From contig NZ_JAGIPZ010000001.1 in NCBI RefSeq assembly GCF_017814915.1, positions 139,792-203,791 on the forward strand: 64,000 nucleotides of DNA. Direction: 5' to 3'. Origin of the DNA: Herbaspirillum sp. LeCh32-8 (GTDB lineage: Bacteria > Pseudomonadota > Gammaproteobacteria > Burkholderiales > Burkholderiaceae_D). Both the position numbers and the translations under genes were made by a program. The notes beneath the pieces were generated by a model that did not search any database, was not told the origin of the DNA, and worked only from the letters and a program-made list of their open reading frames with translations. This document shows, one piece after another, positions 44,039-53,629 of the stretch (the first letter of the stretch is position 1; each line of letters opens with the position of its first letter).

Positions 44039-45736
44039 TCACGGCGGCGAATAATCCCCGGCCCGCGCGGCCATGGCCCGTTCCAGATCTTCGCCGCGGC
44101 CGGTGTCCATGCGGCTGCGACGCAGCAGGCCGGCCTCGTCCAGCACCGCATATGCGGTCGAGCAGAACAGCGAGTGCATGCGCTTCATGTCGCTGATCAG
44201 GTCCAGGTGCAGCGAGCTGGTCTCGATGCTCTGGCGCGTCTCCCCGGCCAGGCGCACCAGGTGGGTCTTGGCGTAGGCGCGCTCGAGGTCGCGGAAGGCT
44301 TCCTTTTCGGCCAGCAGTTTCTGGGCGCTCCTGAGGTCGCTCTCCAGGAACACCGACAGCCCGAGCTGCAGGCTGGCCAGCAGGCGCGTATGCATTTCGC
44401 AGACCTCCTGCATGCCTGCGTCGGAGAAGGTGCGCTGCGGAGCGATCTTCTTGTTTTCCAGGCCCTTGACGATGCGCACGATGATGTCGCCGGCCTGCTC
44501 CAGGTTGATGGTCAGCGTGATGACATCGGTCCAGCGTCGCACCTCGCGGGCCGAGAGCTCCTCGCGCGAGACGCGTGCCAGGTACATCTTCACTTCGGTA
44601 TAGAGCTTGTCGACGTCGTCGTCGAGCCGGCGGATCTGGCCGGCGCGAATGGTATCGTTTTCACGAATGACCGGCAAAAGGCTGTGCAGCATCTTTTCGA
44701 TCATGTCGCCGATGCGCAGCACCTCGCGCGAGGCGTTGGCCAGGGCCAGCGTAGGCGTATCGATGGCGGCCGGGTCGAGGTGGTGCGGGCGCACGGTGTC
44801 GTCGTCCAGCGGGTTCTCCGGCAGCAGTCGCTCGCACAGACGCGCCATCGGCTCCACCAGCGGCAGCAGCAGGCCGCAGCGCACGCTGTTGTAGATCACG
44901 TGGAACGCCACCACGCCGAAGCGAAGGTCGTTGGAAAACTGCGCGATCACCAGCTCCAGATGGTTGATGAAGGGCAGCACGATGATCGCGCCCGACAGGC
45001 GAAACAGCATACTGCCCAGCGCTACGCGCCGGCCGGCCACGTTCTGGCTGGCCGCCGACAGCAGGGCGGTAACGCCGCTGCCCAGGTTGGCGCCGATCAC
45101 CAGGCACAGCGCCACCTTCATCGAGATGATGCCGGAGGTGGTCAGCGTGGCCGCCAGCAGCACCGCGGCCAGGCTGGAATAGGTCAGCATGGCGAACACG
45201 GCGCCGATCAGGGTATCGAGCAGCACGTCGCCGGTGAGGGAGGAGAACAGCACCTTGATGCCGGCTGCGTGCATCATCGGCTGGGTGGCGGCGGTAATCA
45301 GTTCCAGCGCCAGCAGGATCAGGCCCAGGCCGATCACCGCGCGTCCCAGGCGCCCGGCCGAGGTATGGCGGCGCGACAGATAAACCACCACGCCACCGAA
45401 GATCAGCAGCGGCGACAGCCAGGAGAGGTCGAAGCTGAGCACGCCTGTCATCAGCGCCGTGCCCACGTCCGCGCCCAGCATGATGGCTAGCGCCGGCGTC
45501 AGGCCGACCAGCCCCTGCGCCACGAAGGAGCAGACGATGACGGCCGTGGCATTGCTGCTCTGGACCAGGCTGGTCACGCCCACGCCGGCCGAGAACGCCA
45601 GCCAGCGCTTGTGGATGCTGGTAGAGAGGATGCGGCGCAGCTGCGCGCCGTAGACCCGCAGCACATCGGTGCGCACAATGTGCGTGCCCCATACCAGCAG
45701 GGCCAGCGCCGACATCAGGTGCAGCAGCGTGATCAT
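44039..45736 (-). CDS. Na/Pi cotransporter family protein with PhoU-like domain
   Basis: 565 aa. The N-terminal half (about 1-320) has eight or more helices with the inverted-repeat signature: the first motif is LVQSSNATAVIV, but the second reads LTYSSLAAVLL, lacking the usual Gln. The C-terminal half (about 345-555) is a helical PhoU-like domain. The NptA/YjbB group can import Pi or, for YjbB, export it when Pi is high. It is last in the glpD-ABC-phosphatase cluster and its ATG overlaps the HAD stop (TGATG), so release of liberated phosphate is a plausible role. Confidence 0.88.
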   Translation of the reverse strand: MITLLHLMSALALLVWGTHIVRTDVLRVYGAQLRRILSTSIHKRWLAFSAGVGVTSLVQSSNATAVIVCSFVAQGLVGLTPALAIMLGADVGTALMTGVLSFDLSWLSPLLIFGGVVVYLSRRHTSAGRLGRAVIGLGLILLALELITAATQPMMHAAGIKVLFSSLTGDVLLDTLIGAVFAMLTYSSLAAVLLAATLTTSGIISMKVALCLVIGANLGSGVTALLSAASQNVAGRRVALGSMLFRLSGAIIVLPFINHLELVIAQFSNDLRFGVVAFHVIYNSVRCGLLLPLVEPMARLCERLLPENPLDDDTVRPHHLDPAAIDTPTLALANASREVLRIGDMIEKMLHSLLPVIRENDTIRAGQIRRLDDDVDKLYTEVKMYLARVSREELSAREVRRWTDVITLTINLEQAGDIIVRIVKGLENKKIAPQRTFSDAGMQEVCEMHTRLLASLQLGLSVFLESDLRSAQKLLAEKEAFRDLERAYAKTHLVRLAGETRQSIETSSLHLDLISDMKRMHSLFCSTAYAVLDEAGLLRRSRMDTGRGEDLERAMAARAGDYSPP

Positions 45737-46536
45737 CAGTGCGCGGCCAGCAGGTGGCGGGCCAGCTCGGCGAAGCCGGCGCCGTAGGGCTGGGCGGTGA
45801 CGTAGTTGGGTTCGTGCGCCAGGCGGCCGGCGAAGTCCTGCACATTGGCCACGCCCACCGACAAGGGGAAGTAGGCGAACATCGGCGCGTCGTTGGGCGA
45901 ATCCCCGGCGAACACGCAACGGCGACGCTCAGTGGCGTCGGCGATGTCCACGCCGTAGCGTTCGCGCATCATCAGGCGCGCCATCGTGAGTTTGTCGTAA
46001 TCCCCGAACCATCCATTTACGTGGATGGAGCTGATCTTCGCTGTCATTCCTTCTTCCTCCATGATCCGTACGATGCGTTCGACCGCGGCGCGCGGCAGCG
46101 GCGGCACGTCTTCACAGAAGTCTATCGCCAGATCGTACTGGCGGCAAAACTGATCCGACGCCACCGCGCATCCCGGCACCTCCCGCAGGATGCGTTCGCG
46201 CGCCAGCTCCAGCCGCCGGGCATTGCCGGCGCGGCTTTCGTCATCCAGCAGATGGCGCGTGCGCAGTTTGCCGGCGACATGGTCGCGCCACATATACAGC
46301 GCCCCGTTTTCGCCGATGATACCCTCGACCGGCCACAGCCTTGCGATCTGGTCGCACCAGCCGGCCGGGCGTCCGGTCACCGGGATCACGCGCAGGCCGG
46401 CATGCTGCAGCGCTTCCAGCGCCTCGTAGGCCAGCGCGCTGAGCTTGCCTTCAGTGGTCAGCGTGTCGTCGATGTCGGTGAACACGGTAGTCACCGGCAG
46501 ATGCGGCGTATGCGGCATCTGCGCCAGCGGCTGCAT
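45736..46536 (-). CDS. HAD-IIB phosphatase
   Basis: 266 aa. The catalytic DxDxT motif is DIDDT (21-25), followed by VTGRPAGW, the Lys in DYDKLTMARLMM and GDSPNDAPMF for Mg binding, with a type IIB cap between. Related enzymes remove phosphate from sugar phosphates (sucrose-phosphate or mannosyl-phosphoglycerate phosphatases). The start at 46536 is 2 bp after the preceding stop; a second Met six residues on is possible. The substrate is unknown, but it lies between a phosphoesterase-fold gene and a phosphate transporter. Confidence 0.87.
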   Translation of the reverse strand: MQPLAQMPHTPHLPVTTVFTDIDDTLTTEGKLSALAYEALEALQHAGLRVIPVTGRPAGWCDQIARLWPVEGIIGENGALYMWRDHVAGKLRTRHLLDDESRAGNARRLELARERILREVPGCAVASDQFCRQYDLAIDFCEDVPPLPRAAVERIVRIMEEEGMTAKISSIHVNGWFGDYDKLTMARLMMRERYGVDIADATERRRCVFAGDSPNDAPMFAYFPLSVGVANVQDFAGRLAHEPNYVTAQPYGAGFAELARHLLAAH

Positions 46537-46538
46537 GC

Positions 46539-47417
46539 TCACGCGCGCAGCTCCAGCAATTGCGGCTGGTGATCCGACGCCTTGGTGTAGCCGTCCACGA
46601 CAAAGCCGTGGAGATGCGGCAGCAGGTCTTCGCTGGCGAAGATGAAGTCGCAAGTGAAGGCCTCCGGCCACTGCTCGCGGTCATAGAGACCGACATTGAT
46701 CGGATGCTTCCGGTTCCCGTAAAGATGTTGCCAGGCGTCGACCAGGCGCGGCACGTGCGGCGAGACCTCGCCGTCGGCATCGGTGAAGGGCGCTTGCAGG
46801 CGCGCATGCAGCGGGTCCTCAGGGCGGAAGTTGAAGTCGCCGGTGAGGATGGTTTTGGTCGCGTGCGGGAAGGCGTGGTAGGGCGTGCCGCGACGCTCGG
46901 CCGCCATCTCGCCGGCGGCGCGGCCGCAGGTCTCTTCATGACAGCGGCGGATCGCCTTGATCTGCGCTTTACGTTGCAGCGCGGAATAGTATTCGAGGTG
47001 GGTGTTCATCACGCGCAGCGGGCCCAGCGGCGTATCCAGCGTCACCTCCAGCAGCGTGCGCGGCATGCTGATCACGGCCGGGTCGACCGGCCACGGCAGC
47101 TGGTGGCGCAGCACCCGCAGCACCGGATAGCGCGACAGGATCATGTTGCCGAAGCAGCGGCGCCCGCCGTCGGGGCCGATGACGTCGACGCCGGCGATGG
47201 GCGTCGGGGTGAACTCCGGCAGCAGCCGGGCGAACTCCTCGAACTGGTTTTCGCCGCGGCTGCCGGCCAGCGCCGGCGCCGGGTAGCAGGCGCTCACCTC
47301 CTGCAGGCACAGCACGTCGAAGTCGCCCATGGCGCGGGCGTCGCGCACGATGCGTTCGGGCTCCACGCGGCCGTCAATGCCGCGGGCCCACTGGATGTTC
47401 CAGCTGATGAGTTTCAT
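46539..47417 (-). CDS. Endonuclease/exonuclease/phosphatase-fold hydrolase (probable phosphodiesterase)
   Basis: 292 aa. EEP motifs are complete: ISWNIQWARG, CLQEV (metal Glu), NTHLEYYSALQRKAQ, LTGDFNF (Asp/Asn), CDFIFASEDL and SDHQPQLLEL (catalytic His). No signal peptide, so it is cytoplasmic. The superfamily includes nucleases, sphingomyelinases and inositol phosphatases. Being in a G3P-type uptake operon, it may open imported phosphodiesters, as UgpQ does in enterobacteria with another fold. It is 157 bp downstream of the permease, and a weak promoter there is possible. Confidence 0.85.
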   Translation of the reverse strand: MKLISWNIQWARGIDGRVEPERIVRDARAMGDFDVLCLQEVSACYPAPALAGSRGENQFEEFARLLPEFTPTPIAGVDVIGPDGGRRCFGNMILSRYPVLRVLRHQLPWPVDPAVISMPRTLLEVTLDTPLGPLRVMNTHLEYYSALQRKAQIKAIRRCHEETCGRAAGEMAAERRGTPYHAFPHATKTILTGDFNFRPEDPLHARLQAPFTDADGEVSPHVPRLVDAWQHLYGNRKHPINVGLYDREQWPEAFTCDFIFASEDLLPHLHGFVVDGYTKASDHQPQLLELRA

Positions 47418-47574
47418 TGGTCTTCCTTGTCACCGGTGTAGCGGATGTCGTTATCGTTGTGGTGTGCTGCAGCGGATCTTTGCGGATCCGTCTTTATATT
47501 ATTTAGATCATTTCTCGGCGCATTGCCGAAAATCGTCATGCGCTTGCCGGCGGGCAGCGCAGCGGCATCTTTGT

Positions 47575-48408
47575 TCAGCGAATGCCGGCGCGCATGAACG
47601 ATTGCACGAACTGGCGCTGGAACAGCAGGAAGGCCAGCAGCAGCGGGGCCGAGGTCATCAGCGTGGCGGCCGTGATGATGGACCAGTCCACGCCCTGGTC
47701 GGTGGACGAGAACACCTGCAGGCCGACGGTCAACGGGCGCGACTCCACCGAGTTGGTGACGATCAGCGGCCACAGGAAGTTGTTCCAGTGGGTGCTGATC
47801 GAGACCAGGCCGAAGGCGATGTAGATCGGTTTGGCCAGCGGCACGTAGACCTGCATCAGCACTTGCAGCGCCGAGGCGCCCTCCACGGTGGCGGCTTCGT
47901 CCAGCTCGCGCGGTACGGTCTTGAAGGTCTGGCGCAACAGGAAAATGCCGAAGGCCGAGGCGAAGTAGGGCAGGCCGATCGAAAGGATGGTGTCGCGCAG
48001 GCCCAGCAGGTTCATGGTGTTGTAGTTCTCCACGATCAGGATGTCGGGCATCACCATCAGCTGCAGCAGCACCAGCATGAACATCAGGTTACTGCCGCGG
48101 AATTGGAAGCGGGCGAAGGCATAGGCCGCCAGCGTGGCCAGCACCATCTGCGCGGCCAGGATCATGGTGACCAGCAGGAAGGTGTTGAGGAAATAGCGCG
48201 GGAAGGGCGCGGCGTCCCAGGCGTTGGCGAAGTTCTTCAGCGTCAGCGGCGCGGCGAGCGAAAAGCGGGTAGCGAACTCGGCGGGATGGAAGGCGGTCCA
48301 GATCGCATACAGCAGCGGCAGCAGCCACAGCAAGCCCAGCACCCAGGCCGACAGGGTTTCCAGCGCGCGGTTGCGTTCGCCGAAGGGGTTTGAGGTGTGC
48401 GAGATCAT
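47575..48408 (-). CDS. ugpE: ABC importer permease, UgpE-like
   Basis: 277 aa with six helices and the MalG/UgpE-type EAA loop ELDEAATVEGASALQVLMQVYVP (about 175-200). It is the second permease of a sugar/glycerol-phosphate importer. Its start overlaps the upstream permease stop (ATGA). The UgpE assignment rests on the glpD and UgpB-like context; a sugar transporter is the alternative. Confidence 0.82.
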   Translation of the reverse strand: MISHTSNPFGERNRALETLSAWVLGLLWLLPLLYAIWTAFHPAEFATRFSLAAPLTLKNFANAWDAAPFPRYFLNTFLLVTMILAAQMVLATLAAYAFARFQFRGSNLMFMLVLLQLMVMPDILIVENYNTMNLLGLRDTILSIGLPYFASAFGIFLLRQTFKTVPRELDEAATVEGASALQVLMQVYVPLAKPIYIAFGLVSISTHWNNFLWPLIVTNSVESRPLTVGLQVFSSTDQGVDWSIITAATLMTSAPLLLAFLLFQRQFVQSFMRAGIR

Positions 48409-49280
48409 TGGTAATGGGTCCTGCGGTCGAGGATGCGGAACTTGATGAAGGCGATCACGCCCAGCATGGCCAGCAGCACCACGGTCAGCGCAGCGGCGTA
48501 GGACGAGTCCCAGAAGGCGAAGCCGACTTCGTAGATGTAGTACAGCAAGAGCGAGCTGGCGTTGTCCGGCCCGCCCTTGGTCATCACCACGATGTGGTCG
48601 ACCAGGCGGAAGGAGTTGATCAAGGCGTTGATCAGCACGAACAGCGTGGTCGGCATCAAGAGCGGGAACTGCACCATCCGGAAGTATTGCCAGCGCGTCG
48701 CGCCTTCCAGGCCGGCAGCTTCGGCCAGCACCGGCGAGATCTGCTGCAGCGCGGCCAGATAGAAGATCATGAAGAAGCCGGCTTCCTTCCAGATCGCCAC
48801 CACCATCATGGCGCCCAGTACGGTATCCGGGTTGCCCAGCCAATTGTGCGAAGGTAGGCCGAGCGCGCCGGTGATCTGCTCCAGCAGGCCGTATTGCGGC
48901 GTGTAGAAGAACAGCCAGATGTTGGCCACCGCGATCATCGGCAGCACGGTCGGGGTGAAGTAGGCCAGGCGCAGCAGGCCGCGGCCCATCAGGCGGTCGT
49001 TGACCCACAGCGCCATCAGGATGGCCAGCGCGATGGACACCGGGATGGTGCCCAGCGCGAACCAGAGGTTGTTGAAGAAGGCGCGCCAGAACACCGGATC
49101 GTCGGCCAGCAGCGCATAGTTTTCCAGGCCGACGAAGACCGCCGGGCGGTCGCCCTTGGGCGTGGAAAAGAAGCTGTGCCAGACCGTCGCCACGGCCGGG
49201 TAATGCGTGAAGGCGACCAGCAGCACCATGGCCGGCAACAGCAGCAGCCAGGGCGTGATGGAGGAATGGGTTCGGTTCAT
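48405..49280 (-). CDS. ugpA: ABC importer permease, UgpA-like
   Basis: 291 aa with six helices and a MalF/UgpA-type EAA loop (LAEAAGLEGATRWQYFRMVQFP, about 205-225). It starts MNRTHSSITPWLLLLPAMVL. Partner of the UgpE-like permease and the 50772 ATPase. An intercistronic hairpin at 49335 lies between it and the binding-protein gene. Confidence 0.84.
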   Translation of the reverse strand: MNRTHSSITPWLLLLPAMVLLVAFTHYPAVATVWHSFFSTPKGDRPAVFVGLENYALLADDPVFWRAFFNNLWFALGTIPVSIALAILMALWVNDRLMGRGLLRLAYFTPTVLPMIAVANIWLFFYTPQYGLLEQITGALGLPSHNWLGNPDTVLGAMMVVAIWKEAGFFMIFYLAALQQISPVLAEAAGLEGATRWQYFRMVQFPLLMPTTLFVLINALINSFRLVDHIVVMTKGGPDNASSLLLYYIYEVGFAFWDSSYAAALTVVLLAMLGVIAFIKFRILDRRTHYQ

Positions 49281-49334
49281 GGCTCACCTATGCGCCGGCG
49301 TCGGCGCAACATGGAATCTCGATGTGAAGCTGAT

Positions 49335-49364
49335 CCGGTCCGCCGCGCGCAAGCGACGGACCGG
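49335..49364 (-). repeat. Intercistronic hairpin after the binding-protein gene
   Basis: An 8-bp stem CCGGTCCG / CGGACCGG with a 14-nt loop, 32 bp past the binding-protein stop. Hairpins in this place often protect or partly end the mRNA, giving more binding protein than permease. Confidence 0.5.
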
Positions 49365-49395
49365 TTGTTGCTTGTTGCTAGTCGCTACTGCAGGA

Positions 49396-50688
49396 TCAGC
49401 GACCGTAGGAACGCAGGATGCGATCCGACTCGCGCTGGGCATCCTTCAACGCCGCTTCAGGCGTCTTGGTGCCGGACAGGGCAGCCTGCAGGTTGTCGTT
49501 CAGGGCCTTGGTCACGCGCTGGTTGTCGTGCGTGGACAGCTCGGCCACGCCGTACTTCATCTGCTCGCGCGCCACGTCGGCGGCCGGCACTTCCTGCAGG
49601 TACTTCTTCATTTCCGGGGTGTCCCAGGCGTCCTGGCGCGGGGCCACGTAGCCGGTGGCGATCGACCATTGTGCGGCGCGCGCCGGCTCGGCGGCGAAGC
49701 GGATGAACTTCAGCGCCGCGGCCTGCTGCTCAGGCGAGGTCTTGTTGAAGACGTAGAAGTTGCCGCCGCCGGTCGGGCTGCCCGGATGCTTGATGCCCGG
49801 CAGCATCGCCACGCCGAAGGGGAAGGTGGCGTTGGTGCGGATGTTGGTCAGGTTGCCGGTGGTGGTCCACACCATGGCGGCCTTCTGCTCCAGGAAGTCC
49901 TTGGGCGTGGTGCCCCACTCGATCGAACCGGCCGGCATCACCTTGTCCTTGGTGGTCAGGTCGACCCAGTGTTGCAGGGCCTGCACCGAACCCGGCTTGT
50001 CGAAATAGGTCTTGGTGCCGGCGCTGTTCATCAGGATGGTGTCGTTGGATGCCGCCATGGCCTGGAACATCCAGTAGCCGAAGCCGGTCGACGGGATCTT
50101 CACGCCCCACTGGCTGACGTTGCCCGAAGCGTCGCGCTTGGTCAGCTTCTTGGCGGCCTCGACCATTTCGGCCCAGCTGGCAGGCGCCTTTTCCGGGTTC
50201 AGGCCGGCTTCCTTGAACAGGGCCTTGTTGTAGTACATGACGATGGTCGAGCGCTGGAACGGGATGCCCCAGGTCTTGCCGTCGGTCTGGCTGTTTTCCA
50301 TGAAGCCCTTGTAGAAGCCGTCGATCCACTTCTTGTCGTCGGCCGACTTGGCCAGGGTGTCGATGGAAACGATGGCCTGTTCATCGATCAGCGTGAACAG
50401 GTCGGTCGACAGCAGCACCGCCAGCGTGGGTGGAGTGCCGCTCTTGAACGCGGTCAGCGCCTTGACGATGCTCTCCTGATAGGTGCCGGCATAGACTGCC
50501 TTGACCTTGATATCGGGATTGGCCTTCTCGAAGTCGGCCACCATGCCGTCGATGGTCTTGGTGACCGCGCCGCCGACGGCGACCGGGTAGTAGAAGCTGA
50601 TTTCGACCGGGTTGGCGGCAAAGGCATTGGCGCCGAAGGCGGCGGCTAAGGCCAGTGCGGCCGCGGATTTCAGAATTGCTCTACGCAT
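49396..50688 (-). CDS. ugpB: ABC importer substrate-binding protein, UgpB-like
   Basis: 430 aa extracellular binding protein (type 1 family). Signal peptide about 1-25 (ALALAAAFGANAFA), mature start ANPVEISFYYPVAVGG. Blocks resembling UgpB: VKAVYAGTYQESIVKALTAF and STDLFTLIDEQAIVSID. UgpB binds G3P and glycerophosphodiesters, but related proteins bind sugars, so the ligand is inferred from context. It has 83 bp to the ATPase gene upstream. Confidence 0.82.
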   Translation of the reverse strand: MRRAILKSAAALALAAAFGANAFAANPVEISFYYPVAVGGAVTKTIDGMVADFEKANPDIKVKAVYAGTYQESIVKALTAFKSGTPPTLAVLLSTDLFTLIDEQAIVSIDTLAKSADDKKWIDGFYKGFMENSQTDGKTWGIPFQRSTIVMYYNKALFKEAGLNPEKAPASWAEMVEAAKKLTKRDASGNVSQWGVKIPSTGFGYWMFQAMAASNDTILMNSAGTKTYFDKPGSVQALQHWVDLTTKDKVMPAGSIEWGTTPKDFLEQKAAMVWTTTGNLTNIRTNATFPFGVAMLPGIKHPGSPTGGGNFYVFNKTSPEQQAAALKFIRFAAEPARAAQWSIATGYVAPRQDAWDTPEMKKYLQEVPAADVAREQMKYGVAELSTHDNQRVTKALNDNLQAALSGTKTPEAALKDAQRESDRILRSYGR

Positions 50689-50771
50689 GATTGCGTCTCT
50701 CCCATAAGGTTGAAAGGTTGGCTGCAACTTGGTGGCTGCTATTGCTCTGGGTCTCACTCTGACGTTACCGG

Positions 50772-51848
50772 TTACTGGGGACGGCGGCGCATCCCGGACT
50801 GCCTGTCGAAGAAATACTGATCCTGCGCATTCCAGCCCAGTCGCACCTGGTCGCCCGCGCGCAGCGTAAGTTGGCCCGGGACGCGCGCCAGCAGGCTGGC
50901 GCCGCCCGCTGTTGCGCCGACCTTGGCGCCGACGATGGTGTCGGCGCCGAAATATTCCACCGTCTGTACCACCGCCGCGACGCCGGCATGGCCGTCGCCG
51001 ACCAGGCGGATGTGTTCCGGGCGTAGGCCGAGCTGCCATTGTTCGTCGCCGGGCGACACGGCCGACACGGCGGGGCCGCCGCAGCCCTCGATCACCAGGC
51101 CGCCGGCGCCTGTGGCCAGCGGCAGGATGTTCATCGGCGGCGTGCCGATGAAGCGCGCGGCGAATTCGGTGGCCGGCTGCGCGTACAGCTCGGCCGGCGG
51201 CGCGTTCTGCTCGATCCTGCCGTCGCGCAGCAGGATCACCTGGTCGGCCATGCTCATGGCTTCGGTCTGGTCGTGGGTGACGTAGATCATGGTCATGTTC
51301 AGCTGCTGCTGCAGCGCGCGGATTTCGCGGCGCATTTCCTGGCGCAGCTGGGCGTCGAGGTTGGACAGCGGCTCGTCCATGAGGCATACCGGGGCGTCGG
51401 CGATGATCGCGCGACCCAGCGCCACGCGCTGCTGCTGGCCGCCGGAGAGCTGGCCGGGGCGGCGGTCCAGCAGGTGCGACAGGCCGAGGATGTCGGCCAC
51501 GCGCTGCAGGCGCGCCTCGAAATTCTGCTTGGGTTCGCGGCGTACGCGCACGCCGAACAGGATGTTGTCGCGCACGTTCAGGTGCGGGAACAGCGCATAG
51601 GACTGGAACACCATGGCGATCTTGCGTTGCGCCGGCGGCAGCCGGGTGACGTCGCGCTCGCCGATGCGAATCGTGCCCGCGCTGGGCGTATCGAGCCCCG
51701 CGATCAGGCGCAGCGTGGTCGACTTGCCGCAGCCGGAGGGGCCCAGCAGCACGGTGAAGTCACCCGACTTCACGTCGAAGGCTATGCCTTTTACCGCCTG
51801 GGCGTCGCCCCAGTTTTTGGTGATCCCCTGCAAGGAAATTGCTGCCAT
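50772..51848 (-). CDS. ugpC: ABC importer ATPase, UgpC/MalK-like
   Basis: 358 aa. Walker A GPSGCGKST (36-44), signature LSGGQQQRVALGR (about 135), Walker B CLMDEPLSNLD and switch-region YVTHDQTEAM. A C-terminal TOBE-type regulatory domain (about 240-355) is present. It lies 116 bp after glpD in the same direction. The ATPase precedes the binding protein, unlike the usual ugpBAEC order. Confidence 0.88.
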   Translation of the reverse strand: MAAISLQGITKNWGDAQAVKGIAFDVKSGDFTVLLGPSGCGKSTTLRLIAGLDTPSAGTIRIGERDVTRLPPAQRKIAMVFQSYALFPHLNVRDNILFGVRVRREPKQNFEARLQRVADILGLSHLLDRRPGQLSGGQQQRVALGRAIIADAPVCLMDEPLSNLDAQLRQEMRREIRALQQQLNMTMIYVTHDQTEAMSMADQVILLRDGRIEQNAPPAELYAQPATEFAARFIGTPPMNILPLATGAGGLVIEGCGGPAVSAVSPGDEQWQLGLRPEHIRLVGDGHAGVAAVVQTVEYFGADTIVGAKVGATAGGASLLARVPGQLTLRAGDQVRLGWNAQDQYFFDRQSGMRRRPQ

Positions 51849-51964
51849 CCCGTATCCCTTATTTGTAGTGCGTCAAGCCGGCTTGCCGACGGCGAGGGCA
51901 TGACGCTTTGCGTTGCAGATCTGCCGCCGCCATCGGCGCATGCGATGAACGGCTGTAATCGTTT

Positions 51965-53629
51965 TCACCATCGACGCGACACTTGCGCGTCCGCGCCCGG
52001 CCGGGTCAGACCGGTTCGGAGGCGACGGCCGGGCGCGGGGCGGCCGGCGCGATAAGCCGCAAACCAGCCGCGGAACCAGGCGCCGAACTCGGCGCGTTGC
52101 GCCTCGCTCATGTGCAGGCCGCACTTGGTCCGACGCCACAACACGTCGTCGGCCTCGCGCGCCCATTCATGCTCCACCAGATATTCCACTTCACGTTGGG
52201 TGAGGCCGCCGCCGAAATCGCGTCCCAGTTCGGCCATCGACTGCGCAGCGCGCAGGATCTGGCGACAGTTCAGACCGTGGCGCGAGAACAGGCGCGCCAG
52301 GAAATGCGCGTCCAGCCCGGCGTAGCGGGTTTGCAGCCGCGTCACTTCGCGCTGGCGGTCGGCACGCCTGAAGCCGGCGCCGGGCAGGGCTTCGGTGGCG
52401 CTCCAGCCGGCGCGACGCGAGCGGTCTTGCATCCACGGCGCCAGCTTGTCCAGCACCGACTCAGCCAGGCGTCGGTAGGTGGTGATCTTGCCGCCGTAGA
52501 CCGAGACGCAGGGCAGGCCGCGCCGCTCCTGCAGCACCAGCGTGTAGTCGCGGGTGACGGCCGAAGGATTGTCGGACTCGTCGTCGAACAGCGGGCGCAC
52601 GCCGGCGTAGCGCCAGGCGATGTCGGCCGCGCTGATCGGGCGCGCCAGGTAGCGGTTGACCGCGCGCAGCAGGTAAGCCTCTTCCTCGGCGCTGATGCGG
52701 GCGCCGTGGTTCATGTTTTCCTGCGGCACGTCGGTGGTGCCGATCAGGGTGTAGCGCTCTTCATAGGGGATCATGAAGACGATGCGCTTGTCGTCGTTTT
52801 GCAGGATGTAGGCGTGTTCGCCGTCGAACAGGCGCGGCACCACGATATGGCTGCCGCGCACCAGCTTGACGGCGGCGTGCCTGGCGGTCTCGCCGTCGTC
52901 GGCATTGAGCTGGTGATCCATCTGCGCCACCCAGGGGCCGGCGGTGTTGACCACGGCGCGCGCCTTGACGCTACGGTGCTCGCCGCTGCTGACGTCTTCC
53001 AGCGTGCACAGCCAGTGGTTGTCGCCGCCGTCCTGGTTTTCGACGCGACGGGCGTCGGCCAGGCGGGTGCGCGGCAGGATGTCGGCGCCGTGCTCCTGCG
53101 CCGACAGCAGGTTCAGGATCACCAGCCGGGCGTCGTCCACCCAGGCATCGGAATAGGCGAAGCCGCGCGTGATGGCGGGCAGCAGTCCGCTGGCGTGCGC
53201 CATGCGGTCCAGCCGCACGGCTCTGGATTTGGGCAGGGTGATGCGCCCGCCGATGTGGTCGTACAGCCAGAGGCCCAGGCGGATCATCCAACGCGGGCGC
53301 AGGCCGTCCACATGCGGCATCACGAAGCGCAGCGGCCAGGCGATGTGGGGGGCGATGTCGAGCAGGCGTTCGCGCTCGGACAGAGCCTCGGCCACCAGAC
53401 GGAATTCGTAGTACTCCAGGTAGCGCAGGCCGCCGTGGATCAGCTTGGTGCTGGCCGAGGAGGTGGCGCCGGCGAAATCGTGCTGCTCGCACAAGGCGAC
53501 CGACAGACCGCGGCCGGCTGCGTCGCGCGCCACGCCGGCGCCGTTGATGCCGCCGCCGATCACGAGCAGGTCGTAGAGACCCGCGTCGGCCCGGCCGGCT
53601 TGCGCTGCCTGGTTGCCCGGGGTGTTCAT
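51965..53629 (-). CDS. glpD: Aerobic glycerol-3-phosphate dehydrogenase
   Basis: 554 aa FAD enzyme at the inner membrane oxidising sn-glycerol 3-phosphate to dihydroxyacetone phosphate, passing electrons to quinone. The FAD-binding motif is VIGGGINGAGVARDAAGRG, followed by the GlpD signature STKLIHGGLRYLEYYEFRLV, then IGTTDVPQENM and, near the C-terminus, GGGLTQREVEYLVEHEWA. It starts 4 bp inside the end of the regulator gene (ATGA overlap). This gene is the strongest sign that the cluster handles glycerol phosphate. Confidence 0.95.
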   Translation of the reverse strand: MNTPGNQAAQAGRADAGLYDLLVIGGGINGAGVARDAAGRGLSVALCEQHDFAGATSSASTKLIHGGLRYLEYYEFRLVAEALSERERLLDIAPHIAWPLRFVMPHVDGLRPRWMIRLGLWLYDHIGGRITLPKSRAVRLDRMAHASGLLPAITRGFAYSDAWVDDARLVILNLLSAQEHGADILPRTRLADARRVENQDGGDNHWLCTLEDVSSGEHRSVKARAVVNTAGPWVAQMDHQLNADDGETARHAAVKLVRGSHIVVPRLFDGEHAYILQNDDKRIVFMIPYEERYTLIGTTDVPQENMNHGARISAEEEAYLLRAVNRYLARPISAADIAWRYAGVRPLFDDESDNPSAVTRDYTLVLQERRGLPCVSVYGGKITTYRRLAESVLDKLAPWMQDRSRRAGWSATEALPGAGFRRADRQREVTRLQTRYAGLDAHFLARLFSRHGLNCRQILRAAQSMAELGRDFGGGLTQREVEYLVEHEWAREADDVLWRRTKCGLHMSEAQRAEFGAWFRGWFAAYRAGRPAPGRRLRTGLTRPGADAQVSRRW